NCBI RefSeq assembly: GCF_003173755.1
Contig: NZ_CP029553.1
Location: 2,306,501-2,370,500 of the forward strand
Source: Methylobacterium terrae
Lineage (GTDB): Bacteria > Pseudomonadota > Alphaproteobacteria > Rhizobiales > Beijerinckiaceae
Direction of reading: 5' to 3'
DNA length: 64,000 nucleotides
Positions 51,295-59,752 of this stretch are shown in pieces. Below the pieces are notes generated by a model. That model was not told where the DNA came from. It did no database searches and saw nothing but the letters and a program-made list of their open reading frames with translations. Position 1 is the stretch's first letter, and the number at the start of each line of letters is the position of its first letter. A program made the translations under genes and the position numbers.

Positions 51295-52497
51295 ATGACC
51301 CGTTTCCGTACCCTCGACGATGCCGGCGACCTGAAGGGCAAGCGCGTCCTCGTGCGCGTCGATTTCAACGTGCCGATGGACCAGGGCCGCGTCACCGACG
51401 CCACCCGCATCAAGCGCGTGCTGCCGACCCTCACCGAACTCGTCGAGGCCGGCGCCAAGGTGATCCTGCTCGCGCATTTCGGCCGCCCGAAGGGCAAGCC
51501 GGTCGCCGCCGAATCCCTGCGCCCGATCGCCGAGGCCACCGCCAAGGAACTCGGCCGCCCGGTCGCCTTCGCGGAGGATTGCATCGGCGAGACCGCCGCC
51601 GCCGCCGTGGCGGCGCTGAAGGACGGCGACGTCCTGATGCTGGAGAACACCCGCTTCCACGCCGGCGAGGAGAAGAACGACAAGGCCTTCGTCGAGGCTT
51701 TGGCCGCGAACGGCGACGTCTACGTCAACGAGGCCTTCTCGGCCGCCCACCGGGCGCACGCCTCGACCGAAGGCCTCGCCCACGTGCTGCCGGCCTATGC
51801 CGGGCGCCTGATGCAGGCCGAGCTCGACGCGCTCACCAAGGGCCTCGAGGCCCCGGCCCGGCCGGTGGTGGCGATCGTCGGCGGCTCCAAGGTCTCGACC
51901 AAGATCGACCTCCTGAAGAACCTCGTCGCCAAGGTCGACGCCCTGGTGATCGGCGGCGGCATGGCCAACACCTTCCTGCACGCCGCCGGCCTCGGCGTCG
52001 GCAAGTCGCTCTGCGAGCGCGACCTCGCCGGCACCGCGCAGGCGATCATCGAGGCGGCGCGGGAGAAGAACTGCGCAATCATCCTGCCGGTCGACGGCGT
52101 GGTGGCCGAGGAGTTCAAGGCCGGCGCGCCCCACCACACCTACGGGGTCGACGCGATTCCCGACAACGGCATGATCCTCGACATCGGGGGCCTGTCGGTC
52201 GACCGGATCTCGGCGGCGATCGACGATGCCAGGACCCTGGTGTGGAACGGCCCCGTCGGCGCCTTCGAGATCGCGCCCTTCGACCAGGGCACGGTGGCGG
52301 CGGCCCGCCACGCGGCTTCCCGCACCAAGGCCGGCAAGCTCGTCTCGGTGGCGGGCGGCGGCGACACGGTGGCGGCGTTGAACCATGCCGGCGTGTCGGA
52401 GGACTTCACCTACATCTCGACCGCCGGCGGCGCCTTCCTCGAGTGGCTCGAGGGCAAGCCGCTCCCGGGCGTCGACGCGCTGCGCCAAAAAGCTTGA
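51295..52497 (+). CDS. pgk: Phosphoglycerate kinase
   Basis: A 400-aa glycolytic kinase (EC 2.7.2.3). The N-terminal [22 protein letters not shown] block is the PGK signature; HFGRPKG and [12 protein letters not shown] bind 3-phosphoglycerate; the nucleotide domain has [17 protein letters not shown] and WNGPVGAFE; and [16 protein letters not shown] lies near the C-terminus. ATG at 51295 chosen; a GTG at 51283 is in frame. It is 87 bases before fba. Confidence 0.98.
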   Translation: MTRFRTLDDAGDLKGKRVLVRVDFNVPMDQGRVTDATRIKRVLPTLTELVEAGAKVILLAHFGRPKGKPVAAESLRPIAEATAKELGRPVAFAEDCIGETAAAAVAALKDGDVLMLENTRFHAGEEKNDKAFVEALAANGDVYVNEAFSAAHRAHASTEGLAHVLPAYAGRLMQAELDALTKGLEAPARPVVAIVGGSKVSTKIDLLKNLVAKVDALVIGGGMANTFLHAAGLGVGKSLCERDLAGTAQAIIEAAREKNCAIILPVDGVVAEEFKAGAPHHTYGVDAIPDNGMILDIGGLSVDRISAAIDDARTLVWNGPVGAFEIAPFDQGTVAAARHAASRTKAGKLVSVAGGGDTVAALNHAGVSEDFTYISTAGGAFLEWLEGKPLPGVDALRQKA

Positions 52498-52584
52498 GGG
52501 TTCCATTCAGGTCGGCAGGGTTATGACGCCCGCCGGCCCTTCCGCTATCATGCGGCAACACTGACGATCCCGGAGGATTTCGAC

Positions 52585-53670
52585 ATGGCGCGCATCACGC
52601 TCAGGCAGCTCCTCGACCACGCCGCCGAGCACGGCTACGGGGTGCCGGCCTTCAACATCAACAACATGGAACAGGGCCTCGCCATCATGGCGGCGGCCGA
52701 CGCCACCGACTCGCCGGTGATCCTGCAGGCGAGCCGCGGCGCGCGCGCCTACGCCAACGACGTGGTGCTGGCCAAGCTGATCGACGGCCTCGTCGAGATC
52801 TATCCCCACATCCCGGTCTGCATGCACCTCGACCACGGGAACAACGAGGCGACCTGCGCCACCGCGATCCAGTACGGCTTCACCTCGGTGATGATGGACG
52901 GATCGCTTAAAAGCGACGGCAAGACCCCGGCAGACTACACCTACAACGTCGAGATCACCCGCAAGGTGACCGAGATGGCGCACTGGGCCGGCTGCTCGGT
53001 CGAGGGCGAGCTCGGCGTGCTCGGCTCGCTCGAGAGCGGCGAGGGCGAGGCCGAGGACGGCCACGGCGCCGAGGGCGTCCTGTCGCACGACCAGCTCCTG
53101 ACCGACCCGGCCGAGGCGGAAAAGTTCGTGGCGGCCACCAAGGTCGACGCGCTGGCCGTCGCCATGGGCACCTCGCACGGCGCCTACAAGTTCACCCGCA
53201 AGCCCGACGGCGCGGTGCTGGCGATGAACGTGATCGAGGAGATCCACCGCCGCCTGCCCAACACCCACCTGGTGATGCACGGCTCCTCGTCGGTCCCGCA
53301 GGACCTGCAGGACATCATCAACCAGTACGGCGGCGAGATGAAGCCGACCTGGGGCGTGCCGGTCGAGGAGATCCAGCGCGGCATCAAGCACGGCGTGCGC
53401 AAGATCAACATCGACACCGACAACCGGATGGCGATGACCGGCCAGATCCGCAAGATCCTGCAGGAGAACAAGGCCGAGTTCGACCCGCGCAAGTACCTGA
53501 AGCCGGCGATGGACGCGATGACGAAGCTGTGCAAGCAGCGCTTCGAGGAGTTCGGCACGGCCGGCCACGCCGGCAAGATCCGTCCGGTCGCCCTCTCCGA
53601 AATGGCCAAGCGCTACGCCGCCGGCAAGCTCGACCCGTCCTTCGCCCCGTCGAAGGCCGCCGCCGAGTAA
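52585..53670 (+). CDS. fba: Fructose-bisphosphate aldolase, class II (CbbA type)
   Basis: A 361-aa Zn-dependent aldolase (EC 4.1.2.13). The N-terminus [30 protein letters not shown] is typical. Zn ligands lie in [10 protein letters not shown] and SHGAYKF (with the later [10 protein letters not shown]). The signature for class II continues through [41 protein letters not shown]. It resembles the Calvin-cycle/CbbA branch (about 350-360 aa). ATG follows GGAGGATTTCGAC. A GGCGCGGA/TCCGCGCC hairpin follows at 53679-53703. Confidence 0.96.
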   Translation: MARITLRQLLDHAAEHGYGVPAFNINNMEQGLAIMAAADATDSPVILQASRGARAYANDVVLAKLIDGLVEIYPHIPVCMHLDHGNNEATCATAIQYGFTSVMMDGSLKSDGKTPADYTYNVEITRKVTEMAHWAGCSVEGELGVLGSLESGEGEAEDGHGAEGVLSHDQLLTDPAEAEKFVAATKVDALAVAMGTSHGAYKFTRKPDGAVLAMNVIEEIHRRLPNTHLVMHGSSSVPQDLQDIINQYGGEMKPTWGVPVEEIQRGIKHGVRKINIDTDNRMAMTGQIRKILQENKAEFDPRKYLKPAMDAMTKLCKQRFEEFGTAGHAGKIRPVALSEMAKRYAAGKLDPSFAPSKAAAE

Positions 53671-53816
53671 GGCGGACCGGCGCGGAGACTCGTTTTCCGC
53701 GCCGCATTGCTGCCCATCATCCGATGCAGCAGGGCGGGCGGCCGAAGGGCCGTCCGCCTCGCACTTTTTTCGCCCGTGCGTTTCCCGCCCCGATACAGGC
53801 TCGCTCGAAGACCCCG

Positions 53817-54530
53817 ATGGCCGAACCCCAGACCCGCCTGATCCTCCTCACGGCCCCCGAGGCCGGACCGGACCTCGGCCAGCGTCTCGCGCGCGCGGTC
53901 AAGGCCGGCGACGTCGCCGCGGTGATCCTGCGGCTGCCGCCCGGCGACGAGCGCGCGCTGGTCAACGCCGTCAAGGCGGTGGCGCCCGCGGTGCAGGAGG
54001 CCGGCGCAGCCCTGGTGCTCGCCGGGGGCGGCACCACCGACCTCGCCACCGTGGCCTCCCGCAGCGGCGCCGACGGCGTCCACGTGCCGGCGAATTACGG
54101 CGCGGAGGACGTCGCGGAGGCGGAGGCTCCCTCCGGGGCCGACGACGAGGAAGAGGACGAGGACGCGGGCGACAGCCCGCTGCGCTCCTTGCGCGAGCGC
54201 CTGCGCGACGGCCGCATCCTGGGTGTCGGGCGCCTGCGCACCAAGCACGCCGCCATGGAGGCCGGCGAGTCCGGCGCCGACTACGTCCTGTTCGGTGACG
54301 AGGCGAAGCTTCCCCACGACGACCTCGTGGCGCGGCTGACCTGGTGGGTCGAGATCTTCGAGACGCCCTGCATCGCGCTCGCCCGCGACCTCGCGGCGGT
54401 GCCCGATCTCGTCGCGACGGGGGCCGAGTTCATCGGCCTCGACCCCGCGCTCTGGGCGGGGGAGGGCGGCGAGGCCGCGGTGGCCGAGGCCCAGAGGATG
54501 ATCCAGGACCGTCCGGCCGGGGAGGGGTGA
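53817..54530 (+). CDS. ThiE-like TIM-barrel protein, probably catalytically degenerate
   Basis: A 237-aa protein resembling thiamine-phosphate synthase: LILLTAPEAGPDL at the start, the nucleotide loop region ALVLAGG and GADGVHVP. The usual ThiE segment after that, with GxSxH and the GPxFpTxTK phosphate loop, is replaced by LGVGRLRTKHAAMEAG and DYVLFGDEAKLP, and an acidic insertion (DDEEEDEDAGD, near 109-119) sits in the middle. No other thi genes are nearby. It is regularly annotated as thiamine phosphate synthase in Methylobacterium, but the changed loop makes activity doubtful. The Sel1 gene follows after two bases. Confidence 0.75.
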   Translation: MAEPQTRLILLTAPEAGPDLGQRLARAVKAGDVAAVILRLPPGDERALVNAVKAVAPAVQEAGAALVLAGGGTTDLATVASRSGADGVHVPANYGAEDVAEAEAPSGADDEEEDEDAGDSPLRSLRERLRDGRILGVGRLRTKHAAMEAGESGADYVLFGDEAKLPHDDLVARLTWWVEIFETPCIALARDLAAVPDLVATGAEFIGLDPALWAGEGGEAAVAEAQRMIQDRPAGEG

Positions 54531-54532
54531 GG

Positions 54533-55573
54533 ATGCGCAAAGCCCGCCTCGCGATCCTGGCGCTCGCCGGAGCGTCGAGCCTCGCGGCCGGCCCGGTCTC
54601 GGCCAGATCCGCACCGGCGACCCCCGCGCCGGCGACGCCGATCACGCCCGCGCCGACCCTGCCGGGCGTCCAGACCTTCGGCGCGCCCAACAAGACCCTG
54701 CCGGGCGCCGCCTCGCTGCCGCCGGCGCCCTCCAAGGACCCGAACGCCGACCTCGCCTACGGGGCCTACCAGCGCGGCTTCTACGTCACGGCGTTCAAGG
54801 AGGCGACGAAGCGCCTCGAGACCAACAAGACCGATTTTCCCGCCATGACCCTGCTGGCGGAACTCTACAGCCAGGGCCTCGGCGTGCGCCAGGATCCCAA
54901 GAGGGCGGCCGAGTGGTACCGGCTGGCGGCCAATCTCGGCGATCCCCACGCCGCGGCGACCCTCGGCATGATGCAGATCGAAGGGCGGGGCGTGCCCAAG
55001 GACCAGGCGGCCGGTCGCGCCCTCCTGGAGAAGGCCGCCGCCCGGGCCGACGCCACCGCGAGCTACAATCTCGCCCTGATCCTGCTCGGCACCGGCGTGC
55101 CGACGGATCTCGCCCGGGCCGCCGACCTCCTGCGCCAGGCCGCCCACCAGGAGCTCGCCCCGGCCCAGCACGCGCTCGGCGTGCTCTACCTCCAGGGCCG
55201 CGGTCTGGCGAAGGACCCGGCCAAGGCGGCCGACTGGTTCCGCCGCGCGGCCGATAACGGCGACCTCGCCGGCGAGGTCGAGTACTCGATCCTCTTGTTC
55301 AACGGCGAGGGCGTCGCGAAGGACGAGGCCCGCGCCGCCCGCTACTTCCGCCACGCCGCCTTCCGGGGCAACGCGGTGGCGCAGAACCGCGTCGCCCGCC
55401 TCTACGCCAGCGGCCGCGGCGTCGCGAAGAACCTCGTCGAGGCCGCGGCCTGGGACATGGCCGCCCGGGCGCAGGGGCTCTCCGACGCCTGGCTGACCCA
55501 GGCGGTGGCCGGGCTCAGCCCGGATGAGAAGGCGCGGGCGGAGCGGCTGGCGGCGGACCGGGCGGGGCCGTGA
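54533..55573 (+). CDS. Sel1-like repeat (SLR/TPR) exported protein
   Basis: A 346-aa protein with a signal peptide (to about residue 25, VSARSAP). A Pro/Ala-rich linker precedes about six Sel1 repeats from residue 75 on, with units such as AMTLLAELYSQGLGVRQDPKRAAEWYRLAANLGDPHAAATLGMMQIEGRGVPKDQAAGRALLEKAA. Sel1 repeats mediate protein-protein contacts in envelope stress, exopolysaccharide and signalling systems. It starts two bases after the ThiE-like gene behind GGGGAGGGGTGAG, so the two are translationally linked. Confidence 0.92.
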   Translation: MRKARLAILALAGASSLAAGPVSARSAPATPAPATPITPAPTLPGVQTFGAPNKTLPGAASLPPAPSKDPNADLAYGAYQRGFYVTAFKEATKRLETNKTDFPAMTLLAELYSQGLGVRQDPKRAAEWYRLAANLGDPHAAATLGMMQIEGRGVPKDQAAGRALLEKAAARADATASYNLALILLGTGVPTDLARAADLLRQAAHQELAPAQHALGVLYLQGRGLAKDPAKAADWFRRAADNGDLAGEVEYSILLFNGEGVAKDEARAARYFRHAAFRGNAVAQNRVARLYASGRGVAKNLVEAAAWDMAARAQGLSDAWLTQAVAGLSPDEKARAERLAADRAGP

Positions 55574-55733
55574 CGCGGCGCGGCTCGACGAGGAGGCCGT
55601 GCCGTCCATCCTCTCCGGACGCCCTTGCCTCTCCGGACGCTCTTGCCGCTTCGGACCTCCGTGCGCCCGCGCTCGGGACCGGGCCCGTCGGAGGGTGCCC
55701 CGCCCGTCGATCGACCGGTGGGGACCGCCGCGC

Positions 55734-57155
55734 ATGAAGACCATCACGTCGATCCCGAACCGCCTCGTCAGCGCGATCAGGCGGTCGTTCCGGCAGTTCC
55801 TGTCGCTGCCGCTCGCGACGGTGGTCGGGTTCGTCGCCCTGAGCGCCCTGATCTACCGCGCGGACGGGGCCTGGTCCGGCGGCGGGTCGCCGGCCGGCTT
55901 CCGCTGGCTCGGCGCGCTGATGGGGGACCGTGCGGCCCTGGCGAGCCTGCTCGCGACCGTCGCGTCGAGCATCGTCACGGTCACCTCCATCACCTTCTCG
56001 CTCCTGCTCCTCGCCGTGCAACAGGGGGCGAGCGCCCTGACCGCGCAGGTCACCGACCAGTTCATGGCGCGTAGGACCAACCAGTTCTACTTCGGCTATT
56101 TCGTCGGCCTCTCGGTCTTCGTGCTGATCACCCTCGTCACCAATACGGATTTCCATCGGCCGGTCTTCGCGGCGACGCTCAGCCTGGCGCTCACGACCCT
56201 GGCCCTCTGCCTGATCATCGTGATGATCTACAACACGATCGACCAGATGCGTCCGGAGCAGATCATCCAGTTCATCCACGACAGGGTGCTGGAGGCCCGC
56301 GGCGCGGATCTCGGCTTGGTGGCGGCGACACGGCGGGAGACGCGGCCCGGCTGGATCGACCACGCGCCGGTCCGCTCGCGGGAGAGCGGATACGTCGTCG
56401 GCCTCGATCTTGCCCGCCTCGCCGGGGCCTTGGAGCGGCACGGGCGGGGCGACGTCGAGATCGAGGTTCTCCTCACGCTCGGGACGTACCGCGCCGTGGG
56501 CGATCCGGTGTTCCGGGTGCGGTCCAGGCCCGGCGCGGTCCTGACCGAGGCGGCATGCGCGCGCATCGCTGGCGCGGCTCTGGCGGCCTTCGCCTACGAC
56601 GACGGACGCGATCTCCAGAACAATCCGGCTTACGGCCTGCACCAGCTCTCGACCATCGCCTGGACCTCGGTCTCGACCTCGAAGTCCAACCCCAATCCCG
56701 GCCTGGCGGTCATCCAGGCCCTGCGGGACATCATCGCGCAGTGGAGCCTGGACGAGGTCGAGGTCCGGGGCGATGCCGAATCCTGCATCGTCTACCGGGA
56801 TGCGGCGCCGACCCTCGCGACCGACGTGCTGGAGGCCGTGATCGTGGTCGCGTCGGAATCGATCCAGTCCCAGACCCTGGCCGGGGCGGTCGAGACGCTC
56901 GCGCTCCTCCTGCGCCACGTCGAGAGGCCGACGGCGGAGAGGCTGGCCGACGTCGCGAACCGCACGCTGTCGAGCCTCGGCGAGCACGTTCTGACCCGGC
57001 AGCTCGAAGCCGCCCTCGCGGACCTGGTGCCGGCCCTGCGCGACCGAGGCTTCGTCGCCGTCGCCGATGCGGTGTCCGAAGCGTCGGCCGCGCTCGCGGC
57101 CAGCCTGGGGAAGCTGAACTCGCGCTCGACCCGGGTGCCCGGAGCGGGGGCGTAG
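55734..57155 (+). CDS. DUF2254 family membrane protein
   Basis: A 473-aa protein with four hydrophobic helices in the first 170 residues (LPLATVVGFVALSALIYRAD; LLATVASSIVTVTSITFSLLLLAVQQG; FYFGYFVGLSVFVLITLVTN; LSLALTTLALCLIIVMIYN). The motif TFSLLLLAVQQGASALTAQVTDQFMARRTNQFYFGYFVGLSVF is characteristic of DUF2254. The C-terminal 300 residues are soluble. The family is widespread in bacteria with no assigned function. The ATG follows GGTGGGGACC. Confidence 0.88.
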   Translation: MKTITSIPNRLVSAIRRSFRQFLSLPLATVVGFVALSALIYRADGAWSGGGSPAGFRWLGALMGDRAALASLLATVASSIVTVTSITFSLLLLAVQQGASALTAQVTDQFMARRTNQFYFGYFVGLSVFVLITLVTNTDFHRPVFAATLSLALTTLALCLIIVMIYNTIDQMRPEQIIQFIHDRVLEARGADLGLVAATRRETRPGWIDHAPVRSRESGYVVGLDLARLAGALERHGRGDVEIEVLLTLGTYRAVGDPVFRVRSRPGAVLTEAACARIAGAALAAFAYDDGRDLQNNPAYGLHQLSTIAWTSVSTSKSNPNPGLAVIQALRDIIAQWSLDEVEVRGDAESCIVYRDAAPTLATDVLEAVIVVASESIQSQTLAGAVETLALLLRHVERPTAERLADVANRTLSSLGEHVLTRQLEAALADLVPALRDRGFVAVADAVSEASAALAASLGKLNSRSTRVPGAGA

Positions 57156-57195
57156 CCGAAAGATCGAGGCGGGCGACCGCCCGCCCCACATCCCA

Positions 57196-57426
57196 TCAGG
57201 ACGACATCGTGCGCTCGGCCTCGCCGTCCTCGCCGAAGCCGAGCTCGTCGAACACCGCCGCGGCGGCGCGGATCATCGCCTGCACGGAGGGCAGGTCGCG
57301 GATCTGCGGGCTCGCGCTGTGCTGCAGGTCGAGGATGCCGGCAGCCAGCCGCAGGGCTTGGATCTCGGCCCGGGCGGCCTGGGAGAGGTCGGACGACGAC
57401 TGGGGATTGTGGAAAGCGGGCGCCAT
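57196..57426 (-). CDS. Small hypothetical protein downstream of luxI
   Basis: A 76-aa protein, predicted mostly helical (LSQAARAEIQALRLAAGILDL; SVQAMIRAAAAVFDELGF), acidic near the C-terminus, without signal peptide, cysteine or recognised domain. It starts at an ATG 89 bases after the preceding small gene on the same strand and faces the DUF2254 gene. It may be the last gene of the luxR-luxI transcript. Coding status rests on frame length and plausible composition only. Confidence 0.5.
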   Translation of the reverse strand: MAPAFHNPQSSSDLSQAARAEIQALRLAAGILDLQHSASPQIRDLPSVQAMIRAAAAVFDELGFGEDGEAERTMSS

Positions 57427-57515
57427 GGTGCGTGCCTGGTGGGATGCGGAATGGGTTCGGGCAGGGGCCGGCGCGCCTCCGGCGCGGGACCGAACGGATC
57501 GGGATGCGCCGGGGA

Positions 57516-57785
57516 TCACGACCAATGCCCTTCATCGGCGGCATTGATGCCGGTGGGCGGGTAGGTGCGCCCGACATGGCCCAGCGCGAGCCGGATCAGG
57601 TCGAGGGCGACCGGGTCCTCGCACGCCGCCGCGTGGCGGTAGGCCTCGATCAGGTGCTCGGCCAGGCAATCGGCCGGTGCGCGCGTCCCCGACGGCCGCA
57701 GGTGGCGGGAGCCTTGGCGGGCCACCTGGCGGGCCGCCTGGCGGGCGATCGGGGCGAAGGGGCGAATGTCGTCGTGCTGCGCCAT
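57516..57785 (-). CDS. Small hypothetical protein, coupled to luxI
   Basis: An 89-aa protein with a basic N-terminal region holding an ARQ repeat (ARQAARQVARQ), then a helical part (ADCLAEHLIEAYRHAAACEDPVALDLIRLALGHV). There is no signal peptide or known domain. It starts 10 bases after the luxI stop, and the luxI stop TGA forms part of its ribosome site TGAGG, so translation is likely coupled. Linkage suggests a part in quorum sensing or its output; this is inference. Confidence 0.65.
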   Translation of the reverse strand: MAQHDDIRPFAPIARQAARQVARQGSRHLRPSGTRAPADCLAEHLIEAYRHAAACEDPVALDLIRLALGHVGRTYPPTGINAADEGHWS

Positions 57786-57795
57786 CGCTGCGGCC

Positions 57796-58449
57796 TCAGG
57801 CTGTCAGGTCGCGACCGGACCGGGCGCGGTCCGATGGGCGGGGGCGGGCGAGGACGGAGGCGACGATGCCGTAGGCCGCGCGGGTCTCAGCCAGCGCCTC
57901 CTCGGTCGCCGCGACCGTGACGGCGCAGAGCGAGACGCCGGCGTAGTCGACCGGCAGGCCCAGCGGCCGCGGGCGCCACCCGAACTCCGCCATCTGGGGG
58001 ATCCAGTAGGTCTCGGCGACGAGGTTGAGGTGCGGGATGCCCTGATCGAGGCAGTGCTCGATCAGGCCCGCCGCCACGATCCCGGCCGCCCGCGACATCG
58101 GCCGCTCCTCGCGGTAGCGCGCGGAGGCGAAGAACCGGGTGCATTCCCAGGCACCGGGCCCGCGCGAGAAGCCGCGGATGTCGGCGAGGTGGGGGAAGAT
58201 CTCGCTCAGGAGCGTCGGCCGGTCGGAGGGCAGGAGCCGGGTGCCGCCCGCCACGCGCCCGTCGCCGTCGATCGCCAGGAGGTAGCGCGTCGCCTCGGTG
58301 TCGAACCGGTCGCGCCCGGCGGCGTCGACGGCCCGCAGCGCCCGGCAGCGGCACGCCTCGTAGGCGTCGCGCCGCAGGGCGTGATGCTGCGCCAGCGCGT
58401 CCGCGTAGGCGCCACGGCTCGCCCGGTCGATGACGTGGAGGCGGATCAT
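57796..58449 (-). CDS. Acyl-homoserine-lactone synthase (LuxI family)
   Basis: A 217-aa autoinducer synthase. Aligned to LuxI/EsaI with a shift of two to five residues, R26, D47, D50, R71, E102 and R105 match the conserved catalytic and SAM-binding residues (RDRFD, GGTRLLP, WECTRFFAS). Two normally aromatic positions differ: the Phe28 equivalent is Tyr30 and the Trp34 equivalent is Arg36, so acyl-donor binding may be unusual. It makes an acyl-HSL from SAM and an acyl-ACP or acyl-CoA in the cytoplasm. It follows luxR on the same strand after 112 bases. Confidence 0.9.
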   Translation of the reverse strand: MIRLHVIDRASRGAYADALAQHHALRRDAYEACRCRALRAVDAAGRDRFDTEATRYLLAIDGDGRVAGGTRLLPSDRPTLLSEIFPHLADIRGFSRGPGAWECTRFFASARYREERPMSRAAGIVAAGLIEHCLDQGIPHLNLVAETYWIPQMAEFGWRPRPLGLPVDYAGVSLCAVTVAATEEALAETRAAYGIVASVLARPRPSDRARSGRDLTA

Positions 58450-58498
58450 GCGCTGACGTCCCTCGGTCCGGCCTCATAAGGCCCGATGAGGGAGCGTC

Positions 58499-58518
58499 CC
58501 GGTATCCCCGAAAACCGG
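58499..58518 (-). promoter_or_regulatory. Candidate lux box between luxR and luxI
   Basis: A 20-bp imperfect inverted repeat, CCGGTATCCC/CGAAAACCGG in plus-strand order, with seven of ten positions paired, centred about 59 bases upstream of the luxI ATG. Its size and position match LuxR-type operators. The sequence does not match a classic consensus closely. Confidence 0.45.
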
Positions 58519-58561
58519 TAGGGCGAAGGAGACTTTCGGGCGGTCCGGGCTGGAGTCGGTG

Positions 58562-59299
58562 CTAGAGGGTGATCTCGCGCAGGCGCAGGGCCTCGATCAC
58601 CGTATGGGTGGTGTTGCGGGTGCCGATCTTGGTGCGGGCGTTGCGCAGGTGGGTCGCGACGGTCTCGACCGAGACGCCGAGGAGGTCGGCGGTCTCCTCG
58701 CGGGTGCGGCCCTGCGCGGCGAAGGACAGCACGTCCCGCTCGCGCCCGCTCAGGAGACGGCCGGCCGGCTTGCGCCGCTGCACGGTGGTGCGGGCCGCCG
58801 CCGACCAGGCGTAGAGCCCGAGCAGGTGGACGGCGCGGCGCACCCGGGGCGGCAGCTCGACCCGCTCCCCGGCCATCGAGATCCCGCCCTGGAAGCCCTG
58901 GGCGTCGTGGATCGGCACGCAGTAGCCCGCGCCCATGCCGTGCTCGCGCGCCTCCTCCATCACCCGGCGGGCCCGGGGGTCTGCGTCGAGCGCGTCCGGC
59001 ACCTCGTTCCACGCGAAGGGCTCGGTGGTGCGCAGGCAGTGCCGCACCACCGGGTCGTGGCGGTAATGGCCGACCCGGTCGTAATGCGACAGCCACCCCT
59101 CCGGCCAGACGCTGAGCAGCAGGTTGGGGCCGATCCGCTCGCCCGGCTGCGGCAACCGGGTGATCGCGAAGTAGGAGAATCCGCAGCGCGCCACGAGCTC
59201 GAAGATCGTCTTCTGCACGTCGAGCGGGTCCGAGAGGCCGTCGAGGCCGTCGATCAGGTCGAATGCTTGACGAATGAACGCGTCATCGGCGTCCGACAT
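58562..59299 (-). CDS. LuxR-family quorum-sensing regulator (autoinducer-binding)
   Basis: A 245-aa regulator with an N-terminal acyl-HSL-binding domain and a C-terminal helix-turn-helix. Four ligand-pocket residues of TraR occur with exact spacing: W69, Y73, D82 and W97 (in WPEGWLSHYDRVGHYRHDP…EPFAWNEV). The HTH is LLSGRERDVLSFAAQGRTREETADLLGVSVETVATHLRNARTKI (about 182-226). It is probably activated by the signal of the adjacent synthase. The ATG follows AGGGGTGGG. Confidence 0.94.
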   Translation of the reverse strand: MSDADDAFIRQAFDLIDGLDGLSDPLDVQKTIFELVARCGFSYFAITRLPQPGERIGPNLLLSVWPEGWLSHYDRVGHYRHDPVVRHCLRTTEPFAWNEVPDALDADPRARRVMEEAREHGMGAGYCVPIHDAQGFQGGISMAGERVELPPRVRRAVHLLGLYAWSAAARTTVQRRKPAGRLLSGRERDVLSFAAQGRTREETADLLGVSVETVATHLRNARTKIGTRNTTHTVIEALRLREITL

Positions 59300-59375
59300 G
59301 ACCCACCCCTGAACCCGACGCCACCCTCGCGCGAAGCGAGCCCGCCCCTGTCGCCATGGCCGCCGGCCCGTACGA

Positions 59376-59403
59376 GTATTAGAATCCCGCCGGCAAAGAT
59401 CAA
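59376..59403 (-). promoter_or_regulatory. Candidate sigma-70-type promoter for luxR
   Basis: On the minus strand: -35 TTGATC (59403-59398), a 16-base spacer, -10 TAATAC (59381-59376), about 75 bases before the luxR ATG. Confidence 0.55.
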
Positions 59404-59509
59404 TGCGGCCGGCGCGCTCCCCCGCCAGAGGCGCCCCCGGCGTTGCCTCAAGGCCCGTTCCGCACTATCGGGTGCCTGAACAAGCCCTCCGCTGCCGAAG
59501 GTCTGGCCG

Positions 59510-59752
59510 ATGAAAGCGCGCGTCACCGTCACCCTGAAGACCGGCGTCCTCGACCCTCAGGGCAAGGCGATCGAGGGCGCGCTGCGCTCGCTCGGAATCT
59601 CCGGCATCGCCGGCGTGCGCCAGGGCAAGTTCTTCGAGGTCGAGGTCGACGCCGCCGACGAGGCGTCCGCCGAGGCGACCGTGAAGGCCGCCTGCGACCG
59701 GCTGCTCGCCAACACCGTGGTCGAGAACTACCGCGTCGAGATCGCCCGATGA
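59510..59752 (+). CDS. purS: Phosphoribosylformylglycinamidine synthase subunit PurS
   Basis: An 80-aa small subunit of the three-part FGAM synthase (PurSQL), which makes FGAM in purine synthesis (EC 6.3.5.3). The sequence [47 protein letters not shown] is typical. It overlaps the purQ start by four bases (ATGA), so the two are coupled. purC, often just upstream, is absent; the divergent neighbour is luxR. Confidence 0.96.
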   Translation: MKARVTVTLKTGVLDPQGKAIEGALRSLGISGIAGVRQGKFFEVEVDAADEASAEATVKAACDRLLANTVVENYRVEIAR

